Source: JBFWUW01 sp050247075
GTDB lineage: Bacteria > Planctomycetota > Planctomycetia > Pirellulales > JBFWUW01
Direction of reading: 5' to 3'
DNA: 64,000 nt
NCBI GenBank assembly: GCA_050247075.1
Contig: JBFWUW010000020.1
Span: 27,600-91,599, forward strand
Shown here: piece after piece, positions 26,305 to 34,114 of the stretch
How positions within the stretch are numbered: position 1 is the first letter of the stretch
How the letters are laid out: each line of letters opens with the position of its first letter
Made by a program: the position numbers and the translations under genes
The notes under the pieces: generated by a model
Seen by the model: only the letters and a program-made list of their open reading frames with translations
Databases searched by the model: none
Told to the model about the DNA's origin: nothing

Positions 26305-27372
26305 TCAACCGGCGGCAGGTTGCGCATCGCCGGGGTTGGCTGCTTGGGTGCTGCCTGCTGCTGGATTGGCCGCACGCGCCTGGTCGCGGTCGGAGAGCAG
26401 GCGGGCGATGGCTTGCAGCAGACGGTCCATGCCGGTGCCGGTCACGGCGGAGATGGCCAAGACGGGCCGGCCCAGGTCGGCCTCCAGCGCTGCGCGTACT
26501 TGTTCGGCGTCGGGCAGCTCGGCCTTGGTGATGGCGACAATTTCGGGACGCTGGCCAAGTTGGACATCGTACTGCTCCAACTCGGTGTGAATGGCGTGAT
26601 AGTTGGCGATGGGGTCGGAGCCGTCCATCGGCTGCGGTTCCACCAGGTGGATGAGAATGCCCGACCGCTCGATATGCCGCAGAAACTCGTGCCCCAGGCC
26701 CGCCCCGGTATGCGCCCCTTCGATCAAGCCGGGAATATCGGCCATCACAAAAGAGCGGTCGTGGTCGATTTGCACCCGGCCCAGGTTAGGGTACTTGGTC
26801 GTGAAGGGGTATGCGGCAATCTCGGGGCGCGCGCGAGAGACCCGGCTCAGCAGCGTGCTCTTGCCGGCGTTCGGTTTGCCGATCAGCCCCACGTCGGCGA
26901 TGACCTTGAGTTCCAACAGCAGGTGGTGGCGTTCTCCCTTTTCACCATCGGTATGTTCGCGCGGCGCGCGGTTGGTCGATGTCTTGAAGCGGATGTTGCC
27001 CTTGCCCCCGCGCCCGCCATGCGCCACCGTGACTTGCTCGCCGGGCGCGGCCAGATCCTTGATGACAAAGCCGGCTTCGGCATCTTTGATGACCGTGCCG
27101 GGCGGCACGTACAGAATCAAATCCTTGGCGCCCCTGCCGTGGCAGTCGGCCCCGCGGCCTTTCTCGCCCGACTCGGCCTGCCAATGTTTGCGGTGGGCCA
27201 AGAAGTCGAGGCTATCGACCCCCTCGCGGGCGATCATGATGATGCTGCCGCCACGGCCGCCGTCGCCGCCGTCGGGTCCGCCGTGAGGGACGCGCTTTTC
27301 GTGCCGGAAGCTGGTACAGCCATCGCCGCCGTCCCCCGCCCGCACTTCAATTTTGACCTGATCGACAAACAT
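26305..27372 (-). CDS. obg: GTPase Obg (CgtA)
   Basis: The 355-residue ribosome-associated GTPase acts in large-subunit maturation. The Gly-rich Obg fold spans about 1-158 ('RAGDGGDGCTSFRHEK', 'GGPDGGDGGRGGS', 'GGRGGKGNIRFKTSTNRAP'). The G domain has G1 GKPNAGKS (165-172), switch region 'YPFTTKYPNLG', G3 DIPG (212-215), a G4-like 'ITKAEL' where NKxD is usual, and 'ISAVTG' as G5. A short Ala/Pro tail follows. The start at 27372 (MFVDQVKIEVRAG) fits the family better than the ATG at 27390. rpmA lies upstream on the same strand, a conserved pairing, but terminators separate them. Confidence 0.97.
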   Translation of the reverse strand: MFVDQVKIEVRAGDGGDGCTSFRHEKRVPHGGPDGGDGGRGGSIIMIAREGVDSLDFLAHRKHWQAESGEKGRGADCHGRGAKDLILYVPPGTVIKDAEAGFVIKDLAAPGEQVTVAHGGRGGKGNIRFKTSTNRAPREHTDGEKGERHHLLLELKVIADVGLIGKPNAGKSTLLSRVSRARPEIAAYPFTTKYPNLGRVQIDHDRSFVMADIPGLIEGAHTGAGLGHEFLRHIERSGILIHLVEPQPMDGSDPIANYHAIHTELEQYDVQLGQRPEIVAITKAELPDAEQVRAALEADLGRPVLAISAVTGTGMDRLLQAIARLLSDRDQARAANPAAGSTQAANPGDAQPAAG

Positions 27373-27379
27373 GACAGGT

Positions 27380-27385
27380 ATTGTA
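27380..27385 (-). promoter_or_regulatory. Possible -10 box (TACAAT) directly before obg
   Basis: On the minus strand TACAAT ends 7 nt before the obg ATG and lies just after two terminator hairpins. This would give obg its own promoter and a nearly leaderless mRNA. No good -35 is apparent because the hairpin's T-run occupies that region. Confidence 0.3.
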
Positions 27386-27392
27386 CCCAAAC

Positions 27393-27422
27393 AAAAAGGG
27401 CTGGCCCAGCGAGGACCAGCCC
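27393..27422 (-). terminator. Rho-independent terminator 2 between rpmA and obg
   Basis: On the minus strand GGGCTGG and CCAGCCC (27416-27422 and 27398-27404) form a 7-bp stem with an 11-nt loop, followed by TTTTT (27397-27393). Confidence 0.75.
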
Positions 27423-27447
27423 GGAGTCGGTTGTGGCGTATTCAGCG

Positions 27448-27478
27448 AAAACAGGCACCGCCCGGCGGGCGGTGCCTG
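27448..27478 (-). terminator. Rho-independent terminator 1 just after rpmA
   Basis: A perfect 12-bp stem (CAGGCACCGCCC with GGGCGGTGCCTG, 27452-27463 and 27467-27478) has a 3-nt loop and TTTT on the minus-strand 3' side. It lies 6 bp after the rpmA stop codon. Confidence 0.8.
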
Positions 27479-27484
27479 CGGCCG

Positions 27485-27733
27485 CTAGATGGCATCGACC
27501 ACGTTGATGCGGCGGCCGTCGCGGTCGAACTTGACGTAGCCTGGCGCGAGGGCGAACAGGGTGAAATCGCTTCCCTGGCCGACACCGCGTCCCGGAAAGA
27601 ACTTATTTCCGACCTGACGGATGAGGATATAGCCCGGCTCGACGCGCTCTCCGGCAAACTTTTTGACGCCGCGGCGTTGGCCGTTGGAGTCACGTCCATT
27701 GCGGCTAGAGCCTTGACCCTTCTTATGTGCCAT
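27485..27733 (-). CDS. rpmA: Large ribosomal subunit protein bL27
   Basis: This is an 82-residue bL27: MAHKKGQGSSRNGRDSNGQRRGVKKFAGE, then 'PGYILIRQVGNKFFPGRGVG' and 'LFALAPGYVKFDR' (quoted in parts). The N-terminal tail reaches the peptidyl-transferase centre in the family. rplU (bL21), which usually precedes rpmA, is not upstream here; that place is taken by a palindromic element pair and a secreted-protein gene. Confidence 0.97.
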   Translation of the reverse strand: MAHKKGQGSSRNGRDSNGQRRGVKKFAGERVEPGYILIRQVGNKFFPGRGVGQGSDFTLFALAPGYVKFDRDGRRINVVDAI

Positions 27734-27816
27734 AGTGGGAAATCCTTATGAACGGCTGGGCGACTGCCGCTTGTTAGGGCAATCTAGCGCTGGAACTAGC
27801 TGGGGGCAAAAAAACC

Positions 27817-27890
27817 TATAAGAGGCGATTGCACCGCCGATGGCAACGGATATTTGTCCGCCATCGGCGATGGAATCGCCTCCTACAAAA
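27817..27890. repeat. Inverted pair of the dispersed palindromic element
   Basis: One copy on the plus strand (27817-27843, core GGCGATTGCACCGCC) faces a copy on the minus strand (27861-27890, 'ggcgatggaatcgcctcctac'). The 17-bp spacer could bring both into one long hairpin, as in REPIN-type doublets. It lies between the secreted protein gene (27909) and rpmA. Confidence 0.8.
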
Positions 27891-27908
27891 ACGACAGAAT
27901 CCGTGTTT

Positions 27909-28790
27909 TTACTTGTAATCCCAGCGGTAGTCAACCTCGTCGGGAATGCCAAAACGGATTTCGCGTTCGTGTTCGTGCAGTTCGTCGCCCGGCCGATAGA
28001 AGTTAAGTTGCAAGGTTTTGCGGTAGTACTTTTGCGACCCATCCTTCAACTTTTCGCCATCTTTCCAGATGTAAGCATTGGACAGGCCCTGGATGTAAAT
28101 GGAGAAACGGTCGGTGGTTGGGTCGATGTCTTCCCAGGTGACCACACCCCACACCTCGTTATCGCCCGGCTTTTTGGAGGGCTTGATCGAGACATCGGAG
28201 ATTTCCACCGCGTTTAACAGGCGGCGGCGAGGGTCTTCCCGCAGCCGGATTGGCTTGTTGGCCAGCGGAATGATGCGGTCGGGGTAGTACTTGCCGTTGT
28301 CCCAACTGTGCAGCATGAAACGGGGGATAAACCGCACCGGTTCATCAGAAGTGTTCCGCACATGATAGACCATATACCACAGCGTTTTGCGATCAAAACG
28401 GCCAGAGCCGTTGGGGACATCGACCTGAATGTAACGCACCGGCTTAAAGGTAAACTCCAAAGCCCAAACTTCGTGCTCGTAACGAATGTCTTTGGCCAGA
28501 TTGTCCGACCAGGGGCGCTCGCCGAAATTGGGATCGGCGGCGACAACATCCAGCAGATCGTGCCGGCTCAGCGATTCCTCTTTGCGTTGGGCAGGGTCGA
28601 TTGTCCGCTCCACGCCGGGGGCCAAACGGCGGAAAGGGCCTTTGTCGGAGGGCTCAATGTCTCGCGGCGCGTTGGCGGCAACCGCAACGTCTTTCCCTGG
28701 CTGATCTTGGGCCGATACCGGGACGGCGGCGGAACCAGCCAGCAGGGCCAGGAGAAGGGACAAGCCATTGATTTTGGCGACACAAGACAT
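27909..28790 (-). CDS. Secreted protein of unknown function
   Basis: The protein has 293 residues from the ATG at 28790 (MSCVAKINGLSLLLALLAGSAAV), preceded by an AGGT; an ATG at 28811 would add seven residues. A clear Sec signal peptide (about 1-27, ...AVPVSA) is followed by a soluble domain. That domain has beta-sandwich-like motifs ('LEFTFKPVRYIQVDVPNG', 'WYMVYHVRNTSDEPVRFIP') and a charged C-terminus. The 'Y.V.N.s.e...F.P' pattern is common in planctomycete exported proteins that describe a DUF1573-like or Ig-like fold; the family is not identified. It is probably periplasmic. Confidence 0.75.
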   Translation of the reverse strand: MSCVAKINGLSLLLALLAGSAAVPVSAQDQPGKDVAVAANAPRDIEPSDKGPFRRLAPGVERTIDPAQRKEESLSRHDLLDVVAADPNFGERPWSDNLAKDIRYEHEVWALEFTFKPVRYIQVDVPNGSGRFDRKTLWYMVYHVRNTSDEPVRFIPRFMLHSWDNGKYYPDRIIPLANKPIRLREDPRRRLLNAVEISDVSIKPSKKPGDNEVWGVVTWEDIDPTTDRFSIYIQGLSNAYIWKDGEKLKDGSQKYYRKTLQLNFYRPGDELHEHEREIRFGIPDEVDYRWDYK

Positions 28791-28876
28791 GAAGCACCTA
28801 AGAAAGGACAAGGCTCACGGGCCAGCGGGCTTCCTGCCACGGAAGTATTTAGTATAGGTAGACTTGCGACCCACGG

Positions 28877-29674
28877 TCAAGTTTTCGTTTGGCGGTTTTC
28901 CGGAGGGGCCGGATAGAGGTTCCAGACCACTTGAAGCGGTTGCCGGGGCGCGGCCCCCAGTGCCGCGGACGATTCATAAGTCTTTTCTGAAACAGCACTT
29001 GCTGCTGCTGTTAAGCACAATTGTGGCTGCGAAAAGGGCCACGGGGCGACTTCGATTTCGCCAGCCGAAGTGGGCGCAACATGGACATCAGGCCCTTGTG
29101 GCGGCTGAAAGGAGTACGGCTCTGTCCGTGGCTGGCAGCAGAGCCACAAACTAAGTCCATCGAAGAATTGCAGCCAGGCCAGGGTGTTTTCGGCCTTGGC
29201 CCGCGATGTTGGCAATTCCGCGTCGGGCTGCCATTGAAGCAAGAGCCTGGTTTGCAACGCGGACTGTTGCCGCAGATAGGCGGTGGCGGTGAGCAGCTTC
29301 TGTTGCTCCCCCAGATCCCACTGTCGCATGCCGCGTTCCAGCAGGACGGAAAAGTGCCGGCTGACGATGTAACCGGCCAGCGGGCCGATGTTGGCGGCGA
29401 TGTCGATCGACTCTCGCCAGATCGGCAGCGAGTCCGCTAGCGGCATCTCCATAAAGTCGCGCGGCAGGCCGGACTCGGGCTCGATGTCGGGACGAAGCTC
29501 CCAGTTGGCCCAGCCATCGTCGTGGTGGTAAATCGCCTGCAACAGTTGCGGGCTATCACTTGGCAAACGCCGCCAGCCAACGGCCAGGTCGCCGGCGAGG
29601 CGGGCGTGTTCAATCTGCGTAATCAAGGCCCAGCCGTCTTTACCGGCTGGGGATTTCCAAGGTCGGCGTATCAT
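28877..29674 (-). CDS. DUF3891 family protein
   Basis: The protein has 265 residues from the ATG at 29674 (MIRRPWKSPAGKDGW). It shows the DUF3891 pattern: 'ALITQIEHARLAGDLAVGW', 'LLQAIYHHDDGWANWE', 'VSRHFSVLLERG', and a C-terminal 'FFDGLSLWLCC' segment. The function of the family is unknown; the conserved His/Asp residues suggest a metal-dependent helical fold of HD type (inference). An upstream ATG at 29710 lies inside a copy of the dispersed palindrome and encodes non-conserved residues, so it is not chosen. Confidence 0.78.
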   Translation of the reverse strand: MIRRPWKSPAGKDGWALITQIEHARLAGDLAVGWRRLPSDSPQLLQAIYHHDDGWANWELRPDIEPESGLPRDFMEMPLADSLPIWRESIDIAANIGPLAGYIVSRHFSVLLERGMRQWDLGEQQKLLTATAYLRQQSALQTRLLLQWQPDAELPTSRAKAENTLAWLQFFDGLSLWLCCQPRTEPYSFQPPQGPDVHVAPTSAGEIEVAPWPFSQPQLCLTAAASAVSEKTYESSAALGAAPRQPLQVVWNLYPAPPENRQTKT

Positions 29675-29684
29675 GCTGCCTACA

Positions 29685-29708
29685 TTCGGCGACGGAGCCG
29701 CCTCCTCC
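29685..29708 (-). repeat. Degenerate copy of the dispersed palindromic element upstream of the DUF3891 gene
   Basis: The sequence 'tcggcgacggagccgcctcc' matches 'tcggcgatggaatcgcctcc' with compensating arm changes (GGCGAC/GCCGCC region). It lies directly before the chosen start and would create a false upstream ATG. Confidence 0.5.
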
Positions 29709-29842
29709 ATTCGACCATGTCAGGCCCGATCGAAGCAAAGACGGGCCGTGATGCATTCCTTCGCCTGATTGACCGGACGGGCCGGTTGTTGGATCATGCT
29801 GCTTGGCATTTCTCGGCAGCCGTACTCTCGATCGGATCAACC

Positions 29843-30745
29843 ATGAACGCCGTTGCGCTCCTTCTGGCTATTCTATCCGCTGAGCCGTTGGCCGCGGGAG
29901 ACCATGAACGAGAAATCGTGGTGGATGGTCGCGAGCGGTCGTACCTGGTGCATGTCCCCAAGAACTATCAACATGCCCAGCCGACTCCCATTGTATTGAT
30001 TTACCACGGCGCAGCCATGAACGGCCGCATGATGGCCGATACTTGCGGCATGAGCCAGAAGGCCGACGAGGCCGGCTTTGTGGCGGTCTATCCCAATGGG
30101 CTGGGGATTGGCAAGGCGATGCTGGTCTTCAACGCTGGCGGAATCGCCGAACAAACGCTGAAGGACCGGCCCGACGACGTCGCCTTCGCCCGCGGCCTAT
30201 TGGATGATTTGGCGCTGGTGGTGCATGTCGATCCGCGCCGAGTATTTGCCACCGGGCTGTCGAACGGCGGCATGATGAGCTATCGGCTGGCGGCGGAAAT
30301 GGCGAACCGCATCGCGGCGATTGCGCCGGTGGGTGGCACGTTGGGCCTGGAGGAATGCCTGCCCCAGCAGCCGGTTTCCGTGATGCACTTTCACGGAACG
30401 GAAGACCGTCTGGTCCCCTGGGGTGGGCCCAACGCGCGGTCGGCCAAGGTGATGAGGTTTCGCGCGGTGGAGGACTCGGTTAACGCTTGGGTCAAGCTCA
30501 ACGGCTGCCAGGCGGAACCCGTCGTAACGGCGTTGGCCGACGCGAAGGACGACGGCACCACCGTGGAACGCTGGGACTATCCCGGCGGACGCGACGGCGC
30601 GGAAGTGGTGCTCTTCAAGGTCGAAGGAGGCGGGCACACCTGGCCAGGGCAGAAACCGCTGATTGATCTGCTGGGCAAGTCCACGTATGACATCTCGGCC
30701 AATGATGAAATGTGGGAGTTCTTTCAGCGCCATCCGAAGCCGTGA
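29843..30745 (+). CDS. Secreted PHB-depolymerase/feruloyl-esterase-like hydrolase (LpqC type)
   Basis: The 300-residue protein has a short signal peptide (MNAVALLLAILSAEPLAAG) and an alpha/beta-hydrolase fold of the esterase-PHB-depolymerase group. 'LIYHGAAMNGRMM' is the oxyanion strand. GLSNGG (138-143, Ser140) is the nucleophile elbow, 'HFHGTEDRLVPWGG' carries the acid Asp, and 'GGGHTWPG' is the catalytic His motif. Likely substrates are esterified polysaccharides or polyesters. In-frame starts further upstream (for example 29717) overlap the DUF3891 promoter region and lack a signal peptide. It is divergent from the DUF3891 gene. Confidence 0.87.
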   Translation: MNAVALLLAILSAEPLAAGDHEREIVVDGRERSYLVHVPKNYQHAQPTPIVLIYHGAAMNGRMMADTCGMSQKADEAGFVAVYPNGLGIGKAMLVFNAGGIAEQTLKDRPDDVAFARGLLDDLALVVHVDPRRVFATGLSNGGMMSYRLAAEMANRIAAIAPVGGTLGLEECLPQQPVSVMHFHGTEDRLVPWGGPNARSAKVMRFRAVEDSVNAWVKLNGCQAEPVVTALADAKDDGTTVERWDYPGGRDGAEVVLFKVEGGGHTWPGQKPLIDLLGKSTYDISANDEMWEFFQRHPKP

Positions 30746-30753
30746 GATCGGTG

Positions 30754-30810
30754 TTTGTAGGAGGCGATTCCATCGCCGATCACTCTGTAGGAGCCGTCTC
30801 CGACGGCGAC
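30754..30810 (+). repeat. Two direct copies of the dispersed palindromic element
   Basis: Copy one (30754-30780) has the consensus TGTAGGAGGCGATTCC plus ATCGCCGAT. Copy two (30786-30810, 'tgtaggagccgtctccgac' plus 'ggcgac') is a variant whose arms changed together (GCCGTC/GACGGC), keeping the palindrome. They follow the esterase stop by 9 bp. Confidence 0.85.
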
Positions 30811-30833
30811 AATACGCTTGCCACGGTATTGCA

Positions 30834-30860
30834 AATCGGCGATGGAATCGCCTCCTACAA
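30834..30860 (-). repeat. Inverted copy of the dispersed palindromic element, supplying a stop codon
   Basis: The consensus copy is on the minus strand. Its 'TTGTAG' provides the last Leu and the TAG stop of the membrane protein at 30855-31433. With the two copies at 30754-30810 it forms a cluster between convergent genes. Confidence 0.85.
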
Positions 30861-31433
30861 CCGCGTGTGCAACAGCCATTCCACGACCGCCAACAGCATC
30901 CACGCGGCGGTAACTCCCCAGGCGTGGCGGCGATTGACCATTCCGCCGGGCACGCCAATTCCAAATGGCTTGCTCAGGCCGTGCAGCAGCCCAATGCCGG
31001 CCACTAACACGGGAAATCCAAACGCCACCAGAACCCATTGCGGCATCCCCAATCGCAGCATTTGCTTGGCATCGCCCGCCGGAATGAACGCTCCAAAAGC
31101 CAGGTGCGCTCCGTTGGCAATCAGGCAGAAGCCGGCGAAGAACGTGGCCAAATAAGTCCATGTGGGCCTGGTCGCGCGGACCATCCACAGCAGCAAGATC
31201 GGCAGGGCGCTGCCCCAGATAGGCCCGCCCCAGGCCACCAGCATCGGGCGGGGATTGAACAAGATCTTCGGCTCGGCTGATAGCGAGAATGGCTGAAGTT
31301 CCACGCCAAAAATCAGGGCATCGGCCATAACGGCATAGACCAGGTGCCCCAATAGATGAAACACCATCATTCCCAGCCACGACAGCAGCAAGGTCGAAAC
31401 GAGCAGCAGGGCCTGATGCAGCCGATTGAGCAT
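30855..31433 (-). CDS. M50-peptidase-like membrane protein lacking the catalytic Glu
   Basis: This 192-residue integral membrane protein has about five helices. The order resembles site-2 protease/M50 folds: a first helix with 'VFHLLGHLVYAV' at about 24-35, then 'RPMLVAWGGPIWGSALPILLLWM' (like the family's Gly-Pro loop), and later 'FIPAGDAKQMLRLG' (like the Asp-containing third motif). The expected HExxH reads HLLGH, so both His are present but the Glu is replaced by Leu; peptidase activity would be lost. The assignment rests on this pattern only. Its stop codon lies in a palindromic element, so the C-terminus may have been altered by insertion. Confidence 0.65.
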   Translation of the reverse strand: MLNRLHQALLLVSTLLLSWLGMMVFHLLGHLVYAVMADALIFGVELQPFSLSAEPKILFNPRPMLVAWGGPIWGSALPILLLWMVRATRPTWTYLATFFAGFCLIANGAHLAFGAFIPAGDAKQMLRLGMPQWVLVAFGFPVLVAGIGLLHGLSKPFGIGVPGGMVNRRHAWGVTAAWMLLAVVEWLLHTRL

Positions 31434-31524
31434 TGATGGTCCGAGGCGGCGGCGTTGGTCGGTGCGAAGAGGTTCACACTATAACCCGACACGCCGTTCG
31501 GCCCCATCGTTTTGCTCGCCGCAA

Positions 31525-32643
31525 TTAACCAACGCGCGCATGTGCCCGGCAGCAGCGCTCTAATATGTCGGCACGCGGTTCAGCGCCAATCCCAGGGACG
31601 TTCGGGGCAAAGACATGCGGCAAGCCGTCTGGACCGGGGGCCAATTCCAGTTCTGGCTGCGCCAGGTCTTGGTGATAGAACCGGCTGGAGGGAAAGATAT
31701 CGGCCGGGTAGGTGAAGTTATCTAACATGGCCAGGGCCACGCAAGTCCGCGAGCCAATGGCGCTCTCCAACATGCCGCCGACCCAGCAAGGTATGCCCGC
31801 CTGCTGGCAGAGATTATGAATGGCCACGGCCACCGTCAGTCCCCCTACGCGGCCCGGCTTGATGTTGACGAAGCGGCAACTTCCCAACTCGATGGCTTGC
31901 TGGGCACGTTCGACCGATGTGATGGTTTCATCCAGGCATACGGGTGTGCGAATGGCCTGCTGCAATTTGGCATGGTCCACCACGTCATCGTGGGCCAGCG
32001 GTTGCTCGATCATGGCCAGATTGAACTCATCGACCTGGCGGAAGGTTTCCAGGTCTTTCAAGCGATAGCCGCTGTTGCAGTCGATATGAAAGGTCGTATC
32101 GGGAAAACGGGTTCTCACCTGGCGGAGCATGTCGAGATCCCAGCCCGGGCGGAACTTCAGCTTGATCCGGGGAAAGCGGGCATCGACCGCGCACGAGATG
32201 CCCGTTAAGAGTTGATCGACGGAATCCATCACGCCGAAATCGGCACCCACAGCCACGGAATCGCGCGTAGCGCCTAGCAACCGGTGCAGCGGCTTGTTTT
32301 GCCGTTGGGACTCCAACACCCACCAGGCGGTATCGAGCGCGGCCTTGGCGAATTGGTTGCCCTTGAAGTGCGCCAGGCGAGATTGCAGATCTTGGCCAGA
32401 GTTGATCTGTTGCCCCACCAGCGCCGGGGCCAACCAATCACGCAGGCAGGCAAAGGCTCCCCCGGCCCATTCCGGGCTGTAACAGGGTGCGGCAAACGGA
32501 GCCGCTTCTCCCCAGGCTACCAACGGGCCGCTTTGCATGCGTGCCAACACCCCTTCAATCGCCGCGTCCTCGCCATAGGCCGTGCGCCAGGGGTAGATCA
32601 AAGGCATGGCCACGTGAAACAATTCGATCGAGTCGATGCGCAT
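31525..32643 (-). CDS. menC: o-Succinylbenzoate synthase-type enolase-superfamily enzyme (MenC/NSAR group)
   Basis: The 372-residue protein has an N-terminal capping domain and C-terminal TIM barrel. Active-site residues of the OSBS/N-succinylamino-acid racemase group are all present: Lys161 and Lys163 in 'RIKLKFRPGWD', metal ligands Asp188 ('HIDCNSGY'), Glu213 ('IEQPL') and Asp238 ('CLDETI'), and Lys262 in 'NIKPGRVGG'. OSBS dehydrates SHCHC in menaquinone biosynthesis, while close relatives racemise N-acyl amino acids. No other men gene is nearby, so which activity applies is open; the symbol is tentative. The methyltransferase at 32692 lies upstream on the same strand (48-bp gap). Confidence 0.85.
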   Translation of the reverse strand: MRIDSIELFHVAMPLIYPWRTAYGEDAAIEGVLARMQSGPLVAWGEAAPFAAPCYSPEWAGGAFACLRDWLAPALVGQQINSGQDLQSRLAHFKGNQFAKAALDTAWWVLESQRQNKPLHRLLGATRDSVAVGADFGVMDSVDQLLTGISCAVDARFPRIKLKFRPGWDLDMLRQVRTRFPDTTFHIDCNSGYRLKDLETFRQVDEFNLAMIEQPLAHDDVVDHAKLQQAIRTPVCLDETITSVERAQQAIELGSCRFVNIKPGRVGGLTVAVAIHNLCQQAGIPCWVGGMLESAIGSRTCVALAMLDNFTYPADIFPSSRFYHQDLAQPELELAPGPDGLPHVFAPNVPGIGAEPRADILERCCRAHARVG

Positions 32644-32691
32644 GAATGAATTGGCGGTTGGTGAAAGGAAGGTGGGAGAACTTAAAGAACG

Positions 32692-33300
32692 TCAAACCCG
32701 TCGCAAGATACAAAACCAGGCCTTGGGACCCCCTTCGCTAAAGCTAATCTCTTTCAGGTCGGGCAGCACCTCAAACCGGGCCGGCTCGATCGACTCCACG
32801 GCCCAATCGCTGGCAAACGTGCTTTCAAGCTCCTGCCGTGTCACCCGCCGCGGGCCTTGCTCGCCTGGTTCCTCATCACTGAAACAGAGCAAGAACAACT
32901 TGCCACCGGGCTTCAAAACGGTGGCCAGGCCCGTTATGTACTTTTGGCGGTCTTCGTTGGAGAAGACATGGAACAAGCCGCAGTCGATCGCCGAGTCAAA
33001 CAGTTCCGGCAGCTCGCGTAAGGCCAGGGCGTCCATGAGCAGGAAATTGGCTTTCAACCCGCGATCGGCTGCCTTTTTTCGGGCCTGGTCGATGGGGAAT
33101 TGCAAGAAGTCGATGCCGGTGACTTTGTGGCCACATGCGGCGAAGAATAGCGAATTATCGCCCGTGCCGCAGCCGGCATCGAGGATGGAACCGGCGATCT
33201 GGCCGGCGGCATCGACGAAGGTCTTCTGCGGTCGGCCGATATCCCAGGGAGCTTGTCCGGCATAAGCTGCTTCAAACGTGCCGCGGTCAGGGACTTCCAT
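32692..33300 (-). CDS. Class I SAM-dependent methyltransferase
   Basis: The 202-residue protein starts at 33300 because GGAGGAAG sits 6 nt upstream (MEVPDRGTFEAAYAGQ). Motif I 'ILDAGCGTGDNSLFFA' binds SAM, 'VTGIDF' is motif post-I, and 'FDSAIDCGLFHVF' and 'LKPGGKLFLLCF' are motifs II and III. The 'APWDIGRPQ' opening is typical of TPMT/TehB-like small-molecule methyltransferases in this family. The acceptor is unknown. The gene may be read with the downstream enolase-type gene. Confidence 0.87.
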   Translation of the reverse strand: MEVPDRGTFEAAYAGQAPWDIGRPQKTFVDAAGQIAGSILDAGCGTGDNSLFFAACGHKVTGIDFLQFPIDQARKKAADRGLKANFLLMDALALRELPELFDSAIDCGLFHVFSNEDRQKYITGLATVLKPGGKLFLLCFSDEEPGEQGPRRVTRQELESTFASDWAVESIEPARFEVLPDLKEISFSEGGPKAWFCILRRV

Positions 33301-33334
33301 GCGACTTCCTCCAGAAAGGGTGATGCCTTCGTAC

Positions 33335-33994
33335 TTATTCCTCCCCCTCCAGCACCACACGAACTTTGATGGGAGGTGTGGTGACCTCGTATTGCTTAGG
33401 CTTGCCGACCGGTTTGGTCTCGTCGGGAAACGGAAACGGCGGCAGCCCCGTGTAGACCGTGTAGGTGGCGGTGATTGAATAATCGCCTGGCTCGCACCAA
33501 AATATCCAAGGCGTGCCGCCGTTTGGATTGAGCGACGTAATGGTGAGGCGATGCGTTTTGCCAGGCGCGATCGTCGGCTGAACGCTCGATCCCGACGACT
33601 CGCCCGAGACCGTCCGTAGATTGCTCGGCTCGACCACTCCTGGCCCCTCCACCGTGAGATTTGGATAGTCGATCGATCCGCGCGGCCAAATCATCACGTC
33701 TTCCTGGCTGACGTTCTTGATTTCGAAGATCAACTTTACCCTGGGAGCAGAGGGAAGTTTTTTGTCATCGGTCTCTTCTTCGATCCGCTGGCGAAACGCC
33801 TTGCCGTGCCGTGCTTTGGGCAACGTGTATTGTGACTTAATGGCGATGAGGCGAACTTCAACCGGAGAAGGCTCCGGGACATCTTCCTTGGCAGCATCGG
33901 CGAGAAGATCGGTGGCGGCCCAACAAAGTAGCAATGCCGCCATCAATACGGCCGGTGAGCCAGCCTTTGCCGAAGTGCCGATCGCGAGTTGCAT
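33335..33994 (-). CDS. Secreted protein of unknown function (Ig-like beta fold)
   Basis: The start at 33994 has AGGAG upstream, and the resulting 219-residue protein begins with a signal peptide (about 1-33, 'AVLMAALLLCWAATDLLA'). The mature part has beta-strand patterns such as 'VKLIFEIKNVSQEDVMIWP' and 'CEPGDYSITATYTVY', resembling extracytoplasmic Ig-like or DUF-type binding domains. No catalytic motif is seen. The methyltransferase follows on the same strand after 34 bp. Confidence 0.72.
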   Translation of the reverse strand: MQLAIGTSAKAGSPAVLMAALLLCWAATDLLADAAKEDVPEPSPVEVRLIAIKSQYTLPKARHGKAFRQRIEEETDDKKLPSAPRVKLIFEIKNVSQEDVMIWPRGSIDYPNLTVEGPGVVEPSNLRTVSGESSGSSVQPTIAPGKTHRLTITSLNPNGGTPWIFWCEPGDYSITATYTVYTGLPPFPFPDETKPVGKPKQYEVTTPPIKVRVVLEGEE

Positions 33995-34020
33995 GACTGG
34001 CTCCTGTTCGTGCCGTGCGA

Positions 34021-34045
34021 AGTTCCCGCGGGCTTCCCGGGAACT
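34021..34045. repeat. Palindrome AGTTCCCG / CGGGAACT before the secreted protein gene
   Basis: The exact 8-bp arms at 34021-34028 and 34038-34045 have a 9-nt loop. A second exact hairpin (GCCAACAAC at 34068-34076 with GTTGTTGGC at 34087-34095) follows 22 bp on, at the 3' end of the desaturase gene. The second may serve as a weak terminator for it; neither has a T-run. Confidence 0.5.
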
Positions 34046-34114
34046 AACAGCATAGAGCCGATTGATGGCCAACAACAGCCAGGGCCGTTGTTGGCAGACC
34101 TCGCGAGGGCCGCC

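Noticed and set aside
26284..27507. Plus-strand open frame opposite obg
   Set aside because: obg has all its motifs on the minus strand; the plus frame is an antisense shadow in GC-rich DNA.
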